The notes: a model not told the origin generated them from the letters alone. Shown: positions 17,780-26,886, counted from the stretch's first letter. The stretch: DNA of 64,000 nt from Methanoculleus sp. 7T (GCF_023195915.1 NZ_JALPRP010000001.1:1674001-1738000); one strand, 5' to 3'. Made by a program: numbers and translations.

Positions 17780-18617
17780 AGAGCACCATCCGCACCATAT
17801 CCCGTATCCCCGGCGCCATGCCGACGACGATCATGGCGAGCAGGATGAGGTGCCAGAGATCGGAATTTCCCTCTTTTTTGTACATCTCGAGGATATAAAT
17901 GGCAGGGATTATGACCGCAATTTTGAGGAGGAACATCGAAAACGCGGTGCCGGTCGCCTCGATCAGGCTCGAGCCCACGACGTGCTGCTCCACGTAGTGG
18001 ACGGGATGGATATCGATGCCGTAACTTGTCGCGCTCGCATCCAGCATATGGCCGAAGATGAGGAGTTTGTAGAGGATATTCGAGGCGTAGTCCCACTTTG
18101 CGCCGTAGACGAGGAAGGCCCAGAGGGCGAGCGACGTGACCGAGGCAAGCCCGAGGATGGCGACAAGGACGTCGAGCGCAATCCTCGTCTCGGTGAGGCC
18201 GAACCAGACGAGCGCCGCACCGGCCGCGATGCAGGCGATGATGCCGACCCCTGCGTAGACCCGGCTGTAGCGGTCGACGAGTCCTGCGTTCTCGGCGAGT
18301 TTCCCCGCGAAGAGGGCGACCGCCGCAACCACAAATATCGTGAAGAAGATCAGGGGCGTGATCAGGAGAAACCGGAAGTCGGAAGTGAGCATCCCGGTAT
18401 CCTCGACAACCCGCAGCAGTCCGCCGAGGACGACGAAGGGCATGGTCGCAAGCACCAGTTCGTCGTCGATGGCAATCTTATACCGCCGAAGGCCCCGGTA
18501 GACGAGGTAGACCGATACGATGAGGATCAGGGCGTAGGTCAGCGTATCGACGAGCGTATACGCTTGGCCGTAACGGATGGGATCGATGTAGTATTTGTAG
18601 AGGAACTCCCTAATCAT
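17772..18617 (-). CDS. DUF63 family membrane protein
   Basis: A 281-residue polytopic protein of the archaeal DUF63 family. It begins MIREFLYKYYIDPIRYGQAY and carries about seven hydrophobic segments, including the FVVLGGLLRVVEDTGM segment typical of the family. Function is unknown. It is read just before the SpoIIM-like gene with an eight-base overlap and is divergent from egsA, separated by only 11 bases. Confidence 0.88.
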   Translation of the reverse strand: MIREFLYKYYIDPIRYGQAYTLVDTLTYALILIVSVYLVYRGLRRYKIAIDDELVLATMPFVVLGGLLRVVEDTGMLTSDFRFLLITPLIFFTIFVVAAVALFAGKLAENAGLVDRYSRVYAGVGIIACIAAGAALVWFGLTETRIALDVLVAILGLASVTSLALWAFLVYGAKWDYASNILYKLLIFGHMLDASATSYGIDIHPVHYVEQHVVGSSLIEATGTAFSMFLLKIAVIIPAIYILEMYKKEGNSDLWHLILLAMIVVGMAPGIRDMVRMVLYV

Positions 18618-18628
18618 TACTGATCTGA

Positions 18629-19711
18629 ATGAGCGCAGACGGCATAAACTTACTCAGAACCAAGGTCTTCGATAAGTCCAAATGGATGCAGCTCCCCCGC
18701 GACGTCGTCATCGGCCACGACGTCATCGAGCAGATCCCGGATGTCTGCAAAGACCTTGCGCTCGGCGACTCTGTGCTCATCATATCGGGAGACCGGACGC
18801 GGGACGTGGCTGGGAAGAGGGTCGAGGCGCTGCTTGCCGGTTCTTATGAGGTAACGACGTTCGCCGCCGGTTGCGGCGACCCTCTCGGGACGATCAAGAA
18901 GGCCGAGGCGGCGTCGGCGGAGGCCGGGTTCGTCATCGGCGTCGGCGGCGGAAGGGTCATCGATACGGCCAAGATCGCGGCCTATAACACCGACCGCCAC
19001 TTCATCAGCGTCCCCACCGCCGCGTCGCACGACGGTATCGCCTCGTCGCGTGCATCGGTCCCGACCGCAGAAGGGAACGTCTCGCTCGCCGCCGAACCGC
19101 CCATCGCGGTCGTCGCCGACACCACCATCATCGCATCGGCGCCCCACCGGCTGCTCGCGTCGGGGTGTGCGGATATCATCGCAAACCACACCGCAATCCT
19201 CGACTGGGAACTCTCCCATCGTCTCAGGGGCGAACCGCTCTCCGAGTACGCGCTGACGCTCTCCCGGATGACCGCTGAGATCCTCTTCCAGAACGCCGAC
19301 CTCATCAAGCCCAACTCCGAGGAGAGCGCCTGGCTCGTGACGAAAGCGCTCGTCTCCTCAGGAGTCGCGATGAGCATCGCGGGGTCGTCGCGGCCGGGGA
19401 GCGGCGGGGAGCACAAGTTCTCCCACGCACTGGACCGGCTCGCGCCGGGGAAGGGCCTCCACGGAGAGAAGTGCGGTATCGGGGCCATCATAACGATGTA
19501 CCTCCATGGGGGTGACTGGCGGGGGATCCGGGACTCTTTGAAGAAGATCGGCGCGCCGACCACGCCGGCCGAGATCGGGGTCGACGACGAGACGGCTGTC
19601 GAGGCGCTGCTTGCCGCCCGGACAATACGGCCGGAGCGGTTCACGATACTGGATATGGGGCTGACCCCAGAATCGGCGCGGGACCTCGTGAAGATGCTCT
19701 ACCGGGAGTGA
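18629..19711 (+). CDS. egsA: sn-glycerol-1-phosphate dehydrogenase
   Basis: A 360-residue NAD(P)-dependent enzyme that reduces dihydroxyacetone phosphate to sn-glycerol-1-phosphate, the step that sets the stereochemistry of archaeal membrane lipids. The dinucleotide-binding GVGGGRVIDTAK and the metal-site segments PTAASHDGIASSRAS, GEHKFSHALD and HGEKCGIGAI are all present. It is a hallmark archaeal gene and supports the taxonomic call. It is six bases from the UPF0179 gene downstream and probably co-transcribed with it. Confidence 0.97.
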   Translation: MSADGINLLRTKVFDKSKWMQLPRDVVIGHDVIEQIPDVCKDLALGDSVLIISGDRTRDVAGKRVEALLAGSYEVTTFAAGCGDPLGTIKKAEAASAEAGFVIGVGGGRVIDTAKIAAYNTDRHFISVPTAASHDGIASSRASVPTAEGNVSLAAEPPIAVVADTTIIASAPHRLLASGCADIIANHTAILDWELSHRLRGEPLSEYALTLSRMTAEILFQNADLIKPNSEESAWLVTKALVSSGVAMSIAGSSRPGSGGEHKFSHALDRLAPGKGLHGEKCGIGAIITMYLHGGDWRGIRDSLKKIGAPTTPAEIGVDDETAVEALLAARTIRPERFTILDMGLTPESARDLVKMLYRE

Positions 19712-19717
19712 TGAGAA

Positions 19718-20170
19718 ATGGCAAAAGAGAAGACAAAGGTGACGCTGGTCGGGGTCGTGCTCGCAAAACCGGGGCTTGAGTTCGTCTACGAAGGCAGCAC
19801 GTGCCCCGAATGCGAGGACTGCAAGGTGCGCAAGGTCTGCCATAACCTGCAGCCCGGAAAGAAATATCGGGTCACGGCGGTCCGTTCGAACACCCGGCAC
19901 GACTGCCCGGTCCACCACGACGCGGTGGTCGCGGTCGACGTCATCGAGGCGCCCATCGTCGCGCTGATCGGCGCCGATATGGCGATCGCGAACTCGAGGA
20001 TCCGTTACGAGTTCTCCTGCCCGAAGGCCGAGTGCCGGAGTTACCGGCTCTGCCGGCCCGACGGGATCATCGAGGGGGAGAAGTACGTCGTCGGGGAGGT
20101 CCTCGGCAACGCCCCCGAGGTCTGCGAGCGGGGCCGGTCCCTGAAACTCGTGGAACTGCGGCCGGTCTGA
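19718..20170 (+). CDS. UPF0179 family protein
   Basis: A 150-residue archaeal protein rich in cysteine: CPECEDCKVRKVCHNLQPGKKY near residues 29-50, HDCPVHHD and CPKAECRSYRLCRPDG. The pattern suggests two metal-binding knots, zinc or iron-sulfur. The family is conserved in methanogens, and its function is unknown. It follows egsA by six bases, in what seems to be one transcript. Confidence 0.9.
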   Translation: MAKEKTKVTLVGVVLAKPGLEFVYEGSTCPECEDCKVRKVCHNLQPGKKYRVTAVRSNTRHDCPVHHDAVVAVDVIEAPIVALIGADMAIANSRIRYEFSCPKAECRSYRLCRPDGIIEGEKYVVGEVLGNAPEVCERGRSLKLVELRPV

Positions 20171-20398
20171 CGCTGCCGTATTGAACTGCCGTTGCAGGTC
20201 TGGGGAGGAGCGCCGGCTGCGTGCGTTGCCGCGATTCGCCTTATGTTGCGGGTTCTTGTGCGTGAGGCAACGTTGTGCGTGAAACCACCATGAGGCCGGA
20301 GCCTCAGGCGGCACGAATGAATACAGCCGTTCTCCGGGATGGCCCGGGCGGTGGACAGAAGATACCTGTTATTCCCTTCCTGCACCCCCATCCTGCCC

Positions 20399-20426
20399 GG
20401 ACTGCGGGAAGCCGTGCCCGGGGCTT
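20399..20426 (+). repeat. dispersed repeat, partial core copy
   Basis: ACTGCGGGAAGCCGTGCCCG matches the core block of the repeat but lacks the flanking GGACCGTGG blocks nearby. Confidence 0.5.
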
Positions 20427-20506
20427 GGAGAGAGGATCGGGGTTAACAGATCTCGCCTGATACCAGAACACTCAGTAGCGAGGACAGTGTCCCCATACAC
20501 TGGACC

Positions 20507-20800
20507 GTGGCGGATATCATCCCTGGGGAGGGGCTGACGGGGAGGGGGGCAAGCCCCCCTCCCCTGTCTCACCAGGGAGCGATACTCGTAACCCCCACCC
20601 CTCCCGGCCTGCGGCCTCCTCATTCGCACCTAGCGGTGCTCAAACTCCGCTCCTATCGGAGCGTCGATTCCCCGCCCCCCGGGGGCGGGGGCAGTGCGTG
20701 ATGATACCCAGTGGGAAGCCGTGCCAGGGGCCACAGGTGGAGGGATGGTCTGGACCCTGACCTTCCCCGAATTTCTCCCCGGACACTGGACCGTGGTGGC
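20507..20800 (+). repeat. dispersed composite intergenic repeat, locus B
   Basis: The blocks are ACTGGACCGTGGCGGATATC, a perfect hairpin of 12 base pairs with an AA loop (20539-20564), the core GATACCCAGTGGGAAGCCGT (starting 20703), and ACACTGGACCGTGGTGGC (20783-20800). Order and orientation are the same as in locus A at 11.2 kb, with extra sequence inserted between the first block and the core. Confidence 0.75.
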
Positions 20801-20943
20801 CAGCGCACCTTCGGTGCTCGAACACCCGCTGTGCCACCGGGCGTTTATCGCCCCAAGGGGTGGAGACCGGGGAGTGCGAGCGAAAGCGAGCTTGAGAAAC
20901 TCGAAGAGTTTCGAGTGCGATGGGCGGAACGCCCGGAGCTCGA

Positions 20944-20980
20944 GCACCGCCAGGTGCGCAGTCCGGTGGGAAGCCGTGCC
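20944..20980 (+). repeat. GCACC/GGTGC hairpin joined to a repeat core
   Basis: GCACCGCCAGGTGC is a short hairpin, followed directly by CAGTCCGGTGGGAAGCCGTG, a diverged core copy of the dispersed repeat. The same hairpin type recurs at 20626, 20805 and 61015. Confidence 0.5.
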
Positions 20981-21017
20981 CCTATTTGGCGAGCGGGATG
21001 TTTCTGGGAGTTGGTTC

Positions 21018-21881
21018 TTACCCCCTGCTCACCGCCCAGAGCCGCCGGGCAAGACCGAGGAGTTCTTCGCGGTCCTGGAGCGCGCGGAGCCATGACTCCG
21101 GGATAGCCCCAAGCCCCCAGCGCGCCCCGGCAAGACCGCCGGTGACGGCGCCGACGGTATCGGCGTCGCCCCCGAGGTTGACCGCCGCGACCACCGCATC
21201 GCGGAAGGATCCGGCGTCCATGAAGATGCTGACGGCGCAGTGAGTGCAGAGGACGGCGTCGAGCGACGGCTCCGGCGGGTGGGCGCGGTAGTCTTCGAGC
21301 AGGCCCCGGAGTTCCGGGTCGCGGCAGGCGTCGAGGGCCCCTCCGAACGCCGCCTCCGCCTCTTCGCCCCGGCACATCCCGCTCACCATACGGTTGACGA
21401 ACGCCGAGGCCTCGCCGGCGACCGGGTCGAAGTGCGTGACGCGGGACGCAGCGAGACTCGCTTCCCGCACCTCTCCGGGGGGGTAGAAGATGCCGACCGG
21501 GATGCCGCGCATGACGCTCCCGTTGCTCCGGCTCCCTCCTCGTGCTTCATGCACCATAGCTGCGGCAGCCCCTGGTCCGACACCGCCCTCGATGAGATCG
21601 AGGACGGCCCGGGATGTGGGGCCGAAAAACTCCGGATGGACCTTGTATACACGAACCAAGCGCTCTGCAAAGTCTTCCGGATCGAATCTTCCGCACCGGA
21701 TAAGGGTCTCTGCGAGAGCCGACGCCTGCAGCGTGTCGTCGGTGTACTGCCCGGGATGGGTGTTGTGAATCCCGCCCCCCAGCATCTCCGTTACGGCGAT
21801 CGGACGCGGCGGAAGGCCTTCCAGGGGCGCGCCCAGTGCGTCGCCGATTCCAAGCCCGATGAACGCTCCGACCGCCCGCAT
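21018..21881 (-). CDS. ADP-ribosylglycohydrolase family protein
   Basis: A 287-residue protein from the ATG at 21881 (an ATG nine bases upstream is the alternative). The family fold is shown by FIGLGIGDALGAPLEG near the N terminus, the metal site QYTDDTLQASALAE, NGSVMRGIPVGIFYPP, and the second metal site NLGGDADTVGAVTGGLAGA. Such enzymes remove ADP-ribose from proteins, as DraG does for nitrogenase reductase, or from other acceptors. The target here is unknown. It shares a short divergent promoter region with the UPF0058 gene. Confidence 0.92.
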   Translation of the reverse strand: MRAVGAFIGLGIGDALGAPLEGLPPRPIAVTEMLGGGIHNTHPGQYTDDTLQASALAETLIRCGRFDPEDFAERLVRVYKVHPEFFGPTSRAVLDLIEGGVGPGAAAAMVHEARGGSRSNGSVMRGIPVGIFYPPGEVREASLAASRVTHFDPVAGEASAFVNRMVSGMCRGEEAEAAFGGALDACRDPELRGLLEDYRAHPPEPSLDAVLCTHCAVSIFMDAGSFRDAVVAAVNLGGDADTVGAVTGGLAGARWGLGAIPESWLRALQDREELLGLARRLWAVSRG

Positions 21882-21905
21882 CTTGTGCATATAAAAAGAT
21901 CACCA

Positions 21906-21918
21906 ATAAGTTATATTT
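21906..21918. promoter_or_regulatory. shared divergent TATA region
   Basis: AAGTTATATTTACC can act as TATA element in both directions: about 28-35 bases before the ATG at 21881 on the minus strand, and about 45 bases before the GTG at 21958 on the plus strand. Confidence 0.45.
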
Positions 21919-21957
21919 ACCCAACGACAGTAGTATTCTTCGAGGAAAGGTGATATT

Positions 21958-22224
21958 GTGCAAAAAGAAGAGCTGCTCCATTTACATATGCTGTTAGTCC
22001 ATGTCAAAAAGTATTATGAAGGCACCACCGGGGAGGAGATCCCAACCGACCAATACGACGCTCTCCACATCTCACCCGTCCATATCCATAAGAATAAGAT
22101 CTCGCATAAAAAAGCTATTCTGACTCTGGGGGGCGAGATCGTCCAGCATATCAGAGCCAACCACAACCCCTACATCGGATACCAGCAGGAAATCCAGTCC
22201 GAACGGGTTGCAACCGAACATTAA
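21958..22224 (+). CDS. UPF0058 family protein
   Basis: An 88-residue archaeal protein with GTG start, preceded by the purine-rich GAGGAAAGGTGAT that sets the start. It begins MQKEELLHLHMLLVHVKKYYE and has the family HISPVHIHKNKISHKKAI segment, rich in His and Lys. Function is unknown; many euryarchaea carry it. It lies three bases before elp3, so it heads this cluster. Confidence 0.85.
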   Translation: MQKEELLHLHMLLVHVKKYYEGTTGEEIPTDQYDALHISPVHIHKNKISHKKAILTLGGEIVQHIRANHNPYIGYQQEIQSERVATEH

Positions 22225-22227
22225 ACG

Positions 22228-23802
22228 ATGAACGATACCGATACGCTCCGGGAGATCATCTCCCGCATCCTTTCTCCGGGGCAGGGCCCCGTCGACATTC
22301 AGAAGATCAAACTCGAGGTCTGCCGGGAGTACGGCACCGATATGCCCAAGAACTCCGCTATTCTCGCCGCAGCCACGCCCGATGAGCGCGAGCTCCTCCG
22401 GCCGCTCCTCCTCGTCAAGCCCACCCGGACGCTCTCGGGGGTGGCGCCCGTCGCAGTGATGACCTCGCCCCACCCCTGCCCCCACGGGAAGTGCCTCCCC
22501 TGCCCCGGCGGGCCGGAGCACCCCTTTGCGTCCCCTCAGAGTTACACCGGAGAGGAACCGGCGGCACTCCGGGCCCGGGAGCACGCGTTCGACCCCTACG
22601 CTCAGGTGCAGGCCCGGCTTGCGCAGTTCGAGGCGCTCGGCCACCACGTCGACAAGGCGGAGCTGATTGTGATGGGCGGGACGATGACCGCCCGGCCGCT
22701 CGAATACCAAGAGTGGTTCGTCGGGGCCGCCGTGCAGGCGATGAACGACTACCCCCGGCCCGGGCTCCCGCCGGCAAAACCCGACCTCGATGCGGTCTTT
22801 GCCGCAAACGAGCGCTCCGGGGTCAGGTGCGTCGCGGCGACGTTCGAGACGAGGCCCGACTGGTGCCGGGAGGAGCATATCAACCGGATGCTCGATATGG
22901 GCGTGACCAAGGTGGAACTCGGCGTCCAGCATCTGGACGACCGGATCCTCGACTACAACCGCCGGGGCCACGCGGTCGCGGACTCGGTCGCGGCGAACTG
23001 CCTCCTGCGCGACGCCGGGCTGAAGGTCGGGTTCCACATGATGCCGAACCTCCCCGGAGCGAGCATGGAGGACGACCGGTGGATGTTTGAAGAACTCTTT
23101 GCCGATCCCCGGTTCCGGCCGGACTTCCTGAAGATCTACCCGACCCTGGTGACCCCGGGCTCCGAGATCGAGGACCTCTGGGAGCGGGGGGACTACCGGC
23201 CCTATACCGAGGATGAGCTGATCGACCTTGTCGCCTACGCAAAATCGCTCCTCCCTGAGTACGTCCGCCTCCAGCGGATCCAGCGGGACATCCCGGCGAA
23301 ACTCATCGTCGCGGGCTCGCGGCACAGCAACTTCCGGCAGCTCGCGGCGGCGCGGCTTCATTCGCAGGGGCTCCGCTGCCGGTGCATCCGCTGCCGCGAG
23401 GTCGGGAGGACGCCCGCGCCCGAGGAGGTGGCGGTCTCGACCTACGCCTACCGGTCCTGCGGCGGGGAGGAGCGGTTCATCCAAGCGGGCTCCGAGGACG
23501 CCCTCGTCGGGTTCGCCAGGCTCCGGTTCCCGCACAGGGTTTTCCGTGAGGAACTCGATGGGGCGGCGCTCCTGCGCGAGCTCCATGTCTACGGGAGCGT
23601 GGTCCCCCTCAGCACCCCGGCTGCCGGCGACGAGTGGCAGCACCGCAGTTTCGGCGCCCAACTCCTCTCCGCGGCCGAGGAGGAGGCACGCGACCACGGG
23701 TTCGTGCGGCTCGCGGTGATGAGCGGTGTTGGGGTGCGGCCCTACTACAGGAAACAGGGATATGAACGAGTGGGCCCATATATGATCAAGACGTTCTCAT
23801 GA
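22228..23802 (+). CDS. elp3: tRNA uridine-34 5-carboxymethyl-modifying enzyme Elp3
   Basis: A 524-residue radical-SAM/acetyltransferase protein. The radical-SAM cysteine motif is CPHGKCLPCPGG near residues 88-99, the middle has GVTKVELGVQHLDD, and the C-terminal GNAT domain shows HRSFGAQLLSAAEEEA and YYRKQGYERVGPYMI. Archaeal Elp3 works without the other Elongator subunits and adds a carboxymethyl precursor group to U34 of tRNA using acetyl-CoA and SAM. The stop overlaps the priS start by four bases, so it is coupled to the primase. Confidence 0.96.
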   Translation: MNDTDTLREIISRILSPGQGPVDIQKIKLEVCREYGTDMPKNSAILAAATPDERELLRPLLLVKPTRTLSGVAPVAVMTSPHPCPHGKCLPCPGGPEHPFASPQSYTGEEPAALRAREHAFDPYAQVQARLAQFEALGHHVDKAELIVMGGTMTARPLEYQEWFVGAAVQAMNDYPRPGLPPAKPDLDAVFAANERSGVRCVAATFETRPDWCREEHINRMLDMGVTKVELGVQHLDDRILDYNRRGHAVADSVAANCLLRDAGLKVGFHMMPNLPGASMEDDRWMFEELFADPRFRPDFLKIYPTLVTPGSEIEDLWERGDYRPYTEDELIDLVAYAKSLLPEYVRLQRIQRDIPAKLIVAGSRHSNFRQLAAARLHSQGLRCRCIRCREVGRTPAPEEVAVSTYAYRSCGGEERFIQAGSEDALVGFARLRFPHRVFREELDGAALLRELHVYGSVVPLSTPAAGDEWQHRSFGAQLLSAAEEEARDHGFVRLAVMSGVGVRPYYRKQGYERVGPYMIKTFS

Positions 23803-24914
23803 AGCCCGCGACGCTCGAGTTTGTAAAGCAGAGGTTCTCGGAGTACTACCGGAGGCAGAATGTCGCTCCTCCGTCCTCCCTTGAGCAGCGCGAATGGGGG
23901 TTCATCTTCTTTGATACGACGTCCGATGTCCGGATGCGGCGGCACATGGCGTTTACGGACCCGCAGGAACTTACCGCCTACGTGAAGAACCTCGTGCCCG
24001 CTCACGTCTACTACTCGACCGCCTACTACCAGACGCCGTCGGCGCCGACGATGAGCGACAAGCACTGGGCCGGCGCCGACCTGATCTTCGACCTCGACGC
24101 GGACCAGATCGTCCGCGGCCCCTACGCGATGATGCTTGCGCGGGTCAAGGAGGAGACCGAGAAACTCGTCGGGATGCTGACCGAAGAACTCGGGTTCTCC
24201 AAGAACCACATCAGGATCGCCTTCTCCGGAGGGCGCGGCTACCACATCCACGTCACCGACATCGCTGTGCGGGGATGGGGAAGCCCGGAACGGCGCGAGG
24301 TCGTCGACTACGTCTGCGGCATCGGGCTTGACCCCGCCGTGATGCTCGCTCCCGGGGGTTCGCGGACCGGGTGGCGGCGGCGGTATGCGGGCGCCCTCCG
24401 GGACCAGCTGCTCCGGCTCAAGGGTCTCGACCCGGCGGAGGCGACGGCCCAGCTCGCGGGGCTTCCCGGCGTCAGCAAACAGGCGGCCTCGAAGTTCCTC
24501 GCAGAACTCGACGCCCTCCTCGCGGAGAACCCCGGCGACCTCCTCCAAGACCGGGTCATCCGGGCGATCGCGGCCGCGCCCGACTTCGAGGAACGGCTCC
24601 GAGACGCGGGAGCGCGTGCGGATGAGCCGGTCACGACCGACATCAAGCGCCTGATCCGGGCGCCGGGGTCGCTGCACGGCGGCAGCGGCATGCGGGTGGT
24701 GCCGCTCGATATCAGGGACCTCGCCGACTTCGACCCGCTCGTGGACGCGGTAGTCTTCGGCGAGCGGGAGGTGCGGGTGGACGTGAAAGCGAACTTCACC
24801 ACGTCCCTGCTCGGGAAGACCTACACGCTCAAAGCCGGGGCCGCAAACGTCCCTGAGGCGCTGGCCGTCTTCCTCTGCTGCCGGAACATGGCGGAGATCG
24901 CCGGGGGTGCGTAA
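23799..24914 (+). CDS. priS: DNA primase small (catalytic) subunit
   Basis: A 371-residue archaeal/eukaryotic-type primase catalytic subunit. The metal-binding pair is in DLIFDLDADQIV (near residues 93-104), the substrate-binding SGGRGYHIHV follows near residue 147, and the RLIRAPGSLHGGSGMRVVPL motif contains the third catalytic region. It makes RNA primers with the large subunit PriL, which is not in this window. It overlaps elp3 by four bases and is followed immediately by a GINS gene, an old replication gene pair. Confidence 0.97.
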   Translation: MKPATLEFVKQRFSEYYRRQNVAPPSSLEQREWGFIFFDTTSDVRMRRHMAFTDPQELTAYVKNLVPAHVYYSTAYYQTPSAPTMSDKHWAGADLIFDLDADQIVRGPYAMMLARVKEETEKLVGMLTEELGFSKNHIRIAFSGGRGYHIHVTDIAVRGWGSPERREVVDYVCGIGLDPAVMLAPGGSRTGWRRRYAGALRDQLLRLKGLDPAEATAQLAGLPGVSKQAASKFLAELDALLAENPGDLLQDRVIRAIAAAPDFEERLRDAGARADEPVTTDIKRLIRAPGSLHGGSGMRVVPLDIRDLADFDPLVDAVVFGEREVRVDVKANFTTSLLGKTYTLKAGAANVPEALAVFLCCRNMAEIAGGA

Positions 24915-24918
24915 AGCA

Positions 24919-25581
24919 GTGGCTACCGACGTATTAGAGAAACTGCGGCAGACGCTGCTCGACATGCATCACTCGGGAAGACTCTCCGATATCGAGCCCG
25001 GCCTCTACGAGGACGCCCGTGCGTACATCGAGAAACTCAAGGCCGACTACTACGGCCTCGAAAACCCTCTCGAGAGCCGGGCGGGAAGCCTGCTCATCGA
25101 GGAGATCGGGAGCATCGCCGATACTGTGCAGGAGATCTTCTCAATCCGGACTCGCCAGATCCTCGAACTCGCATTCCAGCAGAATGAGGGGCAGTATGTC
25201 GATAAAGAGGAGGCGAGGAAGATGCTCCCGGCTGAGCGGGCGATGTACGGGCGGATCATCGACGCCATCGAGGGGTGCCGGGAGGCGCTCGTCCACGGGG
25301 ATGAGTGCCCATTCCGGGGCGGCGGTGCGGCGGCCGTAGATGCTCTCGACGAGCCTGCCGAGAGCCCCGCAGCCGAACCCGAGGCGCCGGGCGCCGCCGC
25401 TCCCCGTCCCATCTTGTCGCCGTACGCCCTCGTGCATATCCGCTCCGATGTGGAGTCGTTCATGGGGGTGGACGGCAAGGTCTACTCGTTGAAACGGGGA
25501 GACATCGTCACCCTGCCGGAAAACAATGCAGACGTGCTCTGCGAGCACGACATAGCCTTAAATATTAGGCTTAACAAGTAA
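24919..25581 (+). CDS. GINS complex subunit (Gins51-like)
   Basis: A replisome protein of about 220 residues. The A domain (helical; DIEPGLYEDARAYIEKLKADYYG) comes first, then a low-complexity Ala/Pro/Glu linker (about residues 130-165), then the small B domain YALVHIRSDVESFMGVDG with LKRGDIVTLPE. GINS links MCM helicase to primase and polymerase. The GTG at 24919 (MATDVLEK) is preferred over the GTG at 24907, which falls inside the priS stop region and would add four basic residues; GGGGGTGC gives a ribosome binding site at better spacing. Confidence 0.92.
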   Translation: MATDVLEKLRQTLLDMHHSGRLSDIEPGLYEDARAYIEKLKADYYGLENPLESRAGSLLIEEIGSIADTVQEIFSIRTRQILELAFQQNEGQYVDKEEARKMLPAERAMYGRIIDAIEGCREALVHGDECPFRGGGAAAVDALDEPAESPAAEPEAPGAAAPRPILSPYALVHIRSDVESFMGVDGKVYSLKRGDIVTLPENNADVLCEHDIALNIRLNK

Positions 25582-25618
25582 TATAGGTACTCGAATCTGT
25601 TGAATAGAGGCTACTATC

Positions 25619-25897
25619 ATGAAAATGCCAGCAAAGTTCAAGACGTACTGCCCATTCTGCAGGAATCATCAGATTCATGAAGTCGTAAAGGTGAAGAAGG
25701 GCAAGGTACGCCACTTCAACTGGATCGACCGCCAGAAAGGGCGCAGGAGTGCCGTGGGCAACATGGGTAAATTCAGCAAGGTGCCCGGCGGCGACAAGCC
25801 GACGAAGAAGATCAACGTCAGATACCGCTGCACCGTCTGCGGGAAGGCGCACCTCCGGCCGGGATTCCGGATCGGTAAATTTGAGCTTACGGAGTGA
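25619..25897 (+). CDS. rpl44e: ribosomal protein L44e
   Basis: A 92-residue large-subunit protein with zinc cysteines CPFCRNH and CTVCGKAH and the conserved [23 protein letters not shown]-type basic middle. It binds near the ribosomal E site. The S27e gene begins seven bases after its stop, and both belong to the same archaeal translation operon with aIF2-alpha and Nop10. Confidence 0.97.
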   Translation: MKMPAKFKTYCPFCRNHQIHEVVKVKKGKVRHFNWIDRQKGRRSAVGNMGKFSKVPGGDKPTKKINVRYRCTVCGKAHLRPGFRIGKFELTE

Positions 25898-25904
25898 GAT
25901 ACTT

Positions 25905-26093
25905 ATGGTTCGGCTGAACAGAGAGAACAGGAGCACGTTCCTCCGGGTAAAGTGCCCTGATTGTGAAAACGAACAGATAGTCTTTGAGAAGGCGAGTACC
26001 GTTGTGGAGTGCAGTGTCTGCGGGCGTATCCTTGCAGAACCCCACGGTGGGAAAGCTGATATAAAAGCTGAGATACTGGCAGTACTTGAGTGA
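25905..26093 (+). CDS. rps27e: ribosomal protein S27e
   Basis: A 62-residue small-subunit zinc-ribbon protein: [20 protein letters not shown], then [19 protein letters not shown]. The ATG at 25905 is the family start; sequence upstream in this frame is a shadow of L44e. It lies between L44e and aIF2-alpha as in many euryarchaea. Confidence 0.97.
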   Translation: MVRLNRENRSTFLRVKCPDCENEQIVFEKASTVVECSVCGRILAEPHGGKADIKAEILAVLE

Positions 26094-26100
26094 TTATTCC

Positions 26101-26880
26101 ATGCATGAGAGAGAGTGGCCCGAAGAAGGAGAGCTCGTTGTCTGCACGGTCGTGGACGTCAAGGACTTTGCGGCGTTCGTGACCTTGGATGAGTACAATG
26201 GGCGAAGAGGGCTCATACCGATATCCGAGATAGCACGGGGCTGGATTAAGTATATCCGGGACTACATACGGGAAGGACAGAAGGTCGTCTGCAAAGTCCT
26301 GGGTGTCGACCCCAACCGCGGCCACATCGATCTCTCGTTAAAAGACGTAAACGAGCACCAGCGGCGCGAGAAGATTCACGAGTGGAAGAACGAGCAGAAG
26401 GCCAACAAGTGGGTCGGGTTCGCTTCCGAGGCGACGGGGGTGGACCGGGAGATCATCGAAGAGGCCATATACCGAGAATACGGTCTGCTCTACCCGGCCT
26501 TCGAGGAGATCGTCACCACCGGCGGCGAGGCGGTGGATAGGCTGAATCTCGACGAGCCGGTCAAGGAATCGCTCGTCACCATCGCGCACGATAACGTGAA
26601 GGTCCCGAGGGTGACCATCACGGGGCATCTCGATTTGATATCGGCCCGGCCCGACGGGGTCAACGTAATCCGCCGGGCGCTCCGGAGCGCCCAGCCGAAG
26701 ATCGAGGATGTGGAGATCGACCTGATCTACATCGGGGCCCCGAAATACCGGATAAAAGTGACTGCGCCCGATTATAAGACGGCCGAACGGGCAATCGAGA
26801 AGGCGGCGACTGCCGCCGTCGGCGTGGTTGAACGGGCGGGCGGGTCCGGCAAGTTTATCCGGAAACAGAGGGCCGGATAA
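26101..26880 (+). CDS. eif2A: translation initiation factor aIF2 alpha subunit
   Basis: A 259-residue alpha subunit of archaeal initiation factor 2, which brings Met-tRNAi to the small subunit. An N-terminal S1/OB domain (GELVVCTVVDVKDFAAFVTL, then GRRGLIPISEIARGWIKYI) is followed by a helical domain and a C-terminal alpha-beta domain. The ATG at 26101 (MHEREWPEEGEL) fits homologues; a TTG at 26086 inside the S27e stop is a less likely start. Part of the L44e-S27e-aIF2A-Nop10 operon. Confidence 0.96.
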   Translation: MHEREWPEEGELVVCTVVDVKDFAAFVTLDEYNGRRGLIPISEIARGWIKYIRDYIREGQKVVCKVLGVDPNRGHIDLSLKDVNEHQRREKIHEWKNEQKANKWVGFASEATGVDREIIEEAIYREYGLLYPAFEEIVTTGGEAVDRLNLDEPVKESLVTIAHDNVKVPRVTITGHLDLISARPDGVNVIRRALRSAQPKIEDVEIDLIYIGAPKYRIKVTAPDYKTAERAIEKAATAAVGVVERAGGSGKFIRKQRAG

Positions 26881-26886
26881 GACAGC

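Larger units (their letters stand above)
20171..21017. other. repeat-rich gene-free interval
   Basis: About 850 bases without a credible gene. It has a hairpin TGAGGC-CGGA-GCCTCA (20291-20306), several partial cores of the dispersed repeat, a 12-base-pair G/C hairpin (20539-20564) and three short GCACC-loop-GGTGC hairpins (20626, 20805, 20944). The 3' ends of a plus-strand and a minus-strand gene flank it. Confidence 0.7.

Noticed and set aside
22072-23697. 541-residue open frame on the minus strand
   Set aside because: It is the antisense shadow of elp3, which has all family motifs on the plus strand.
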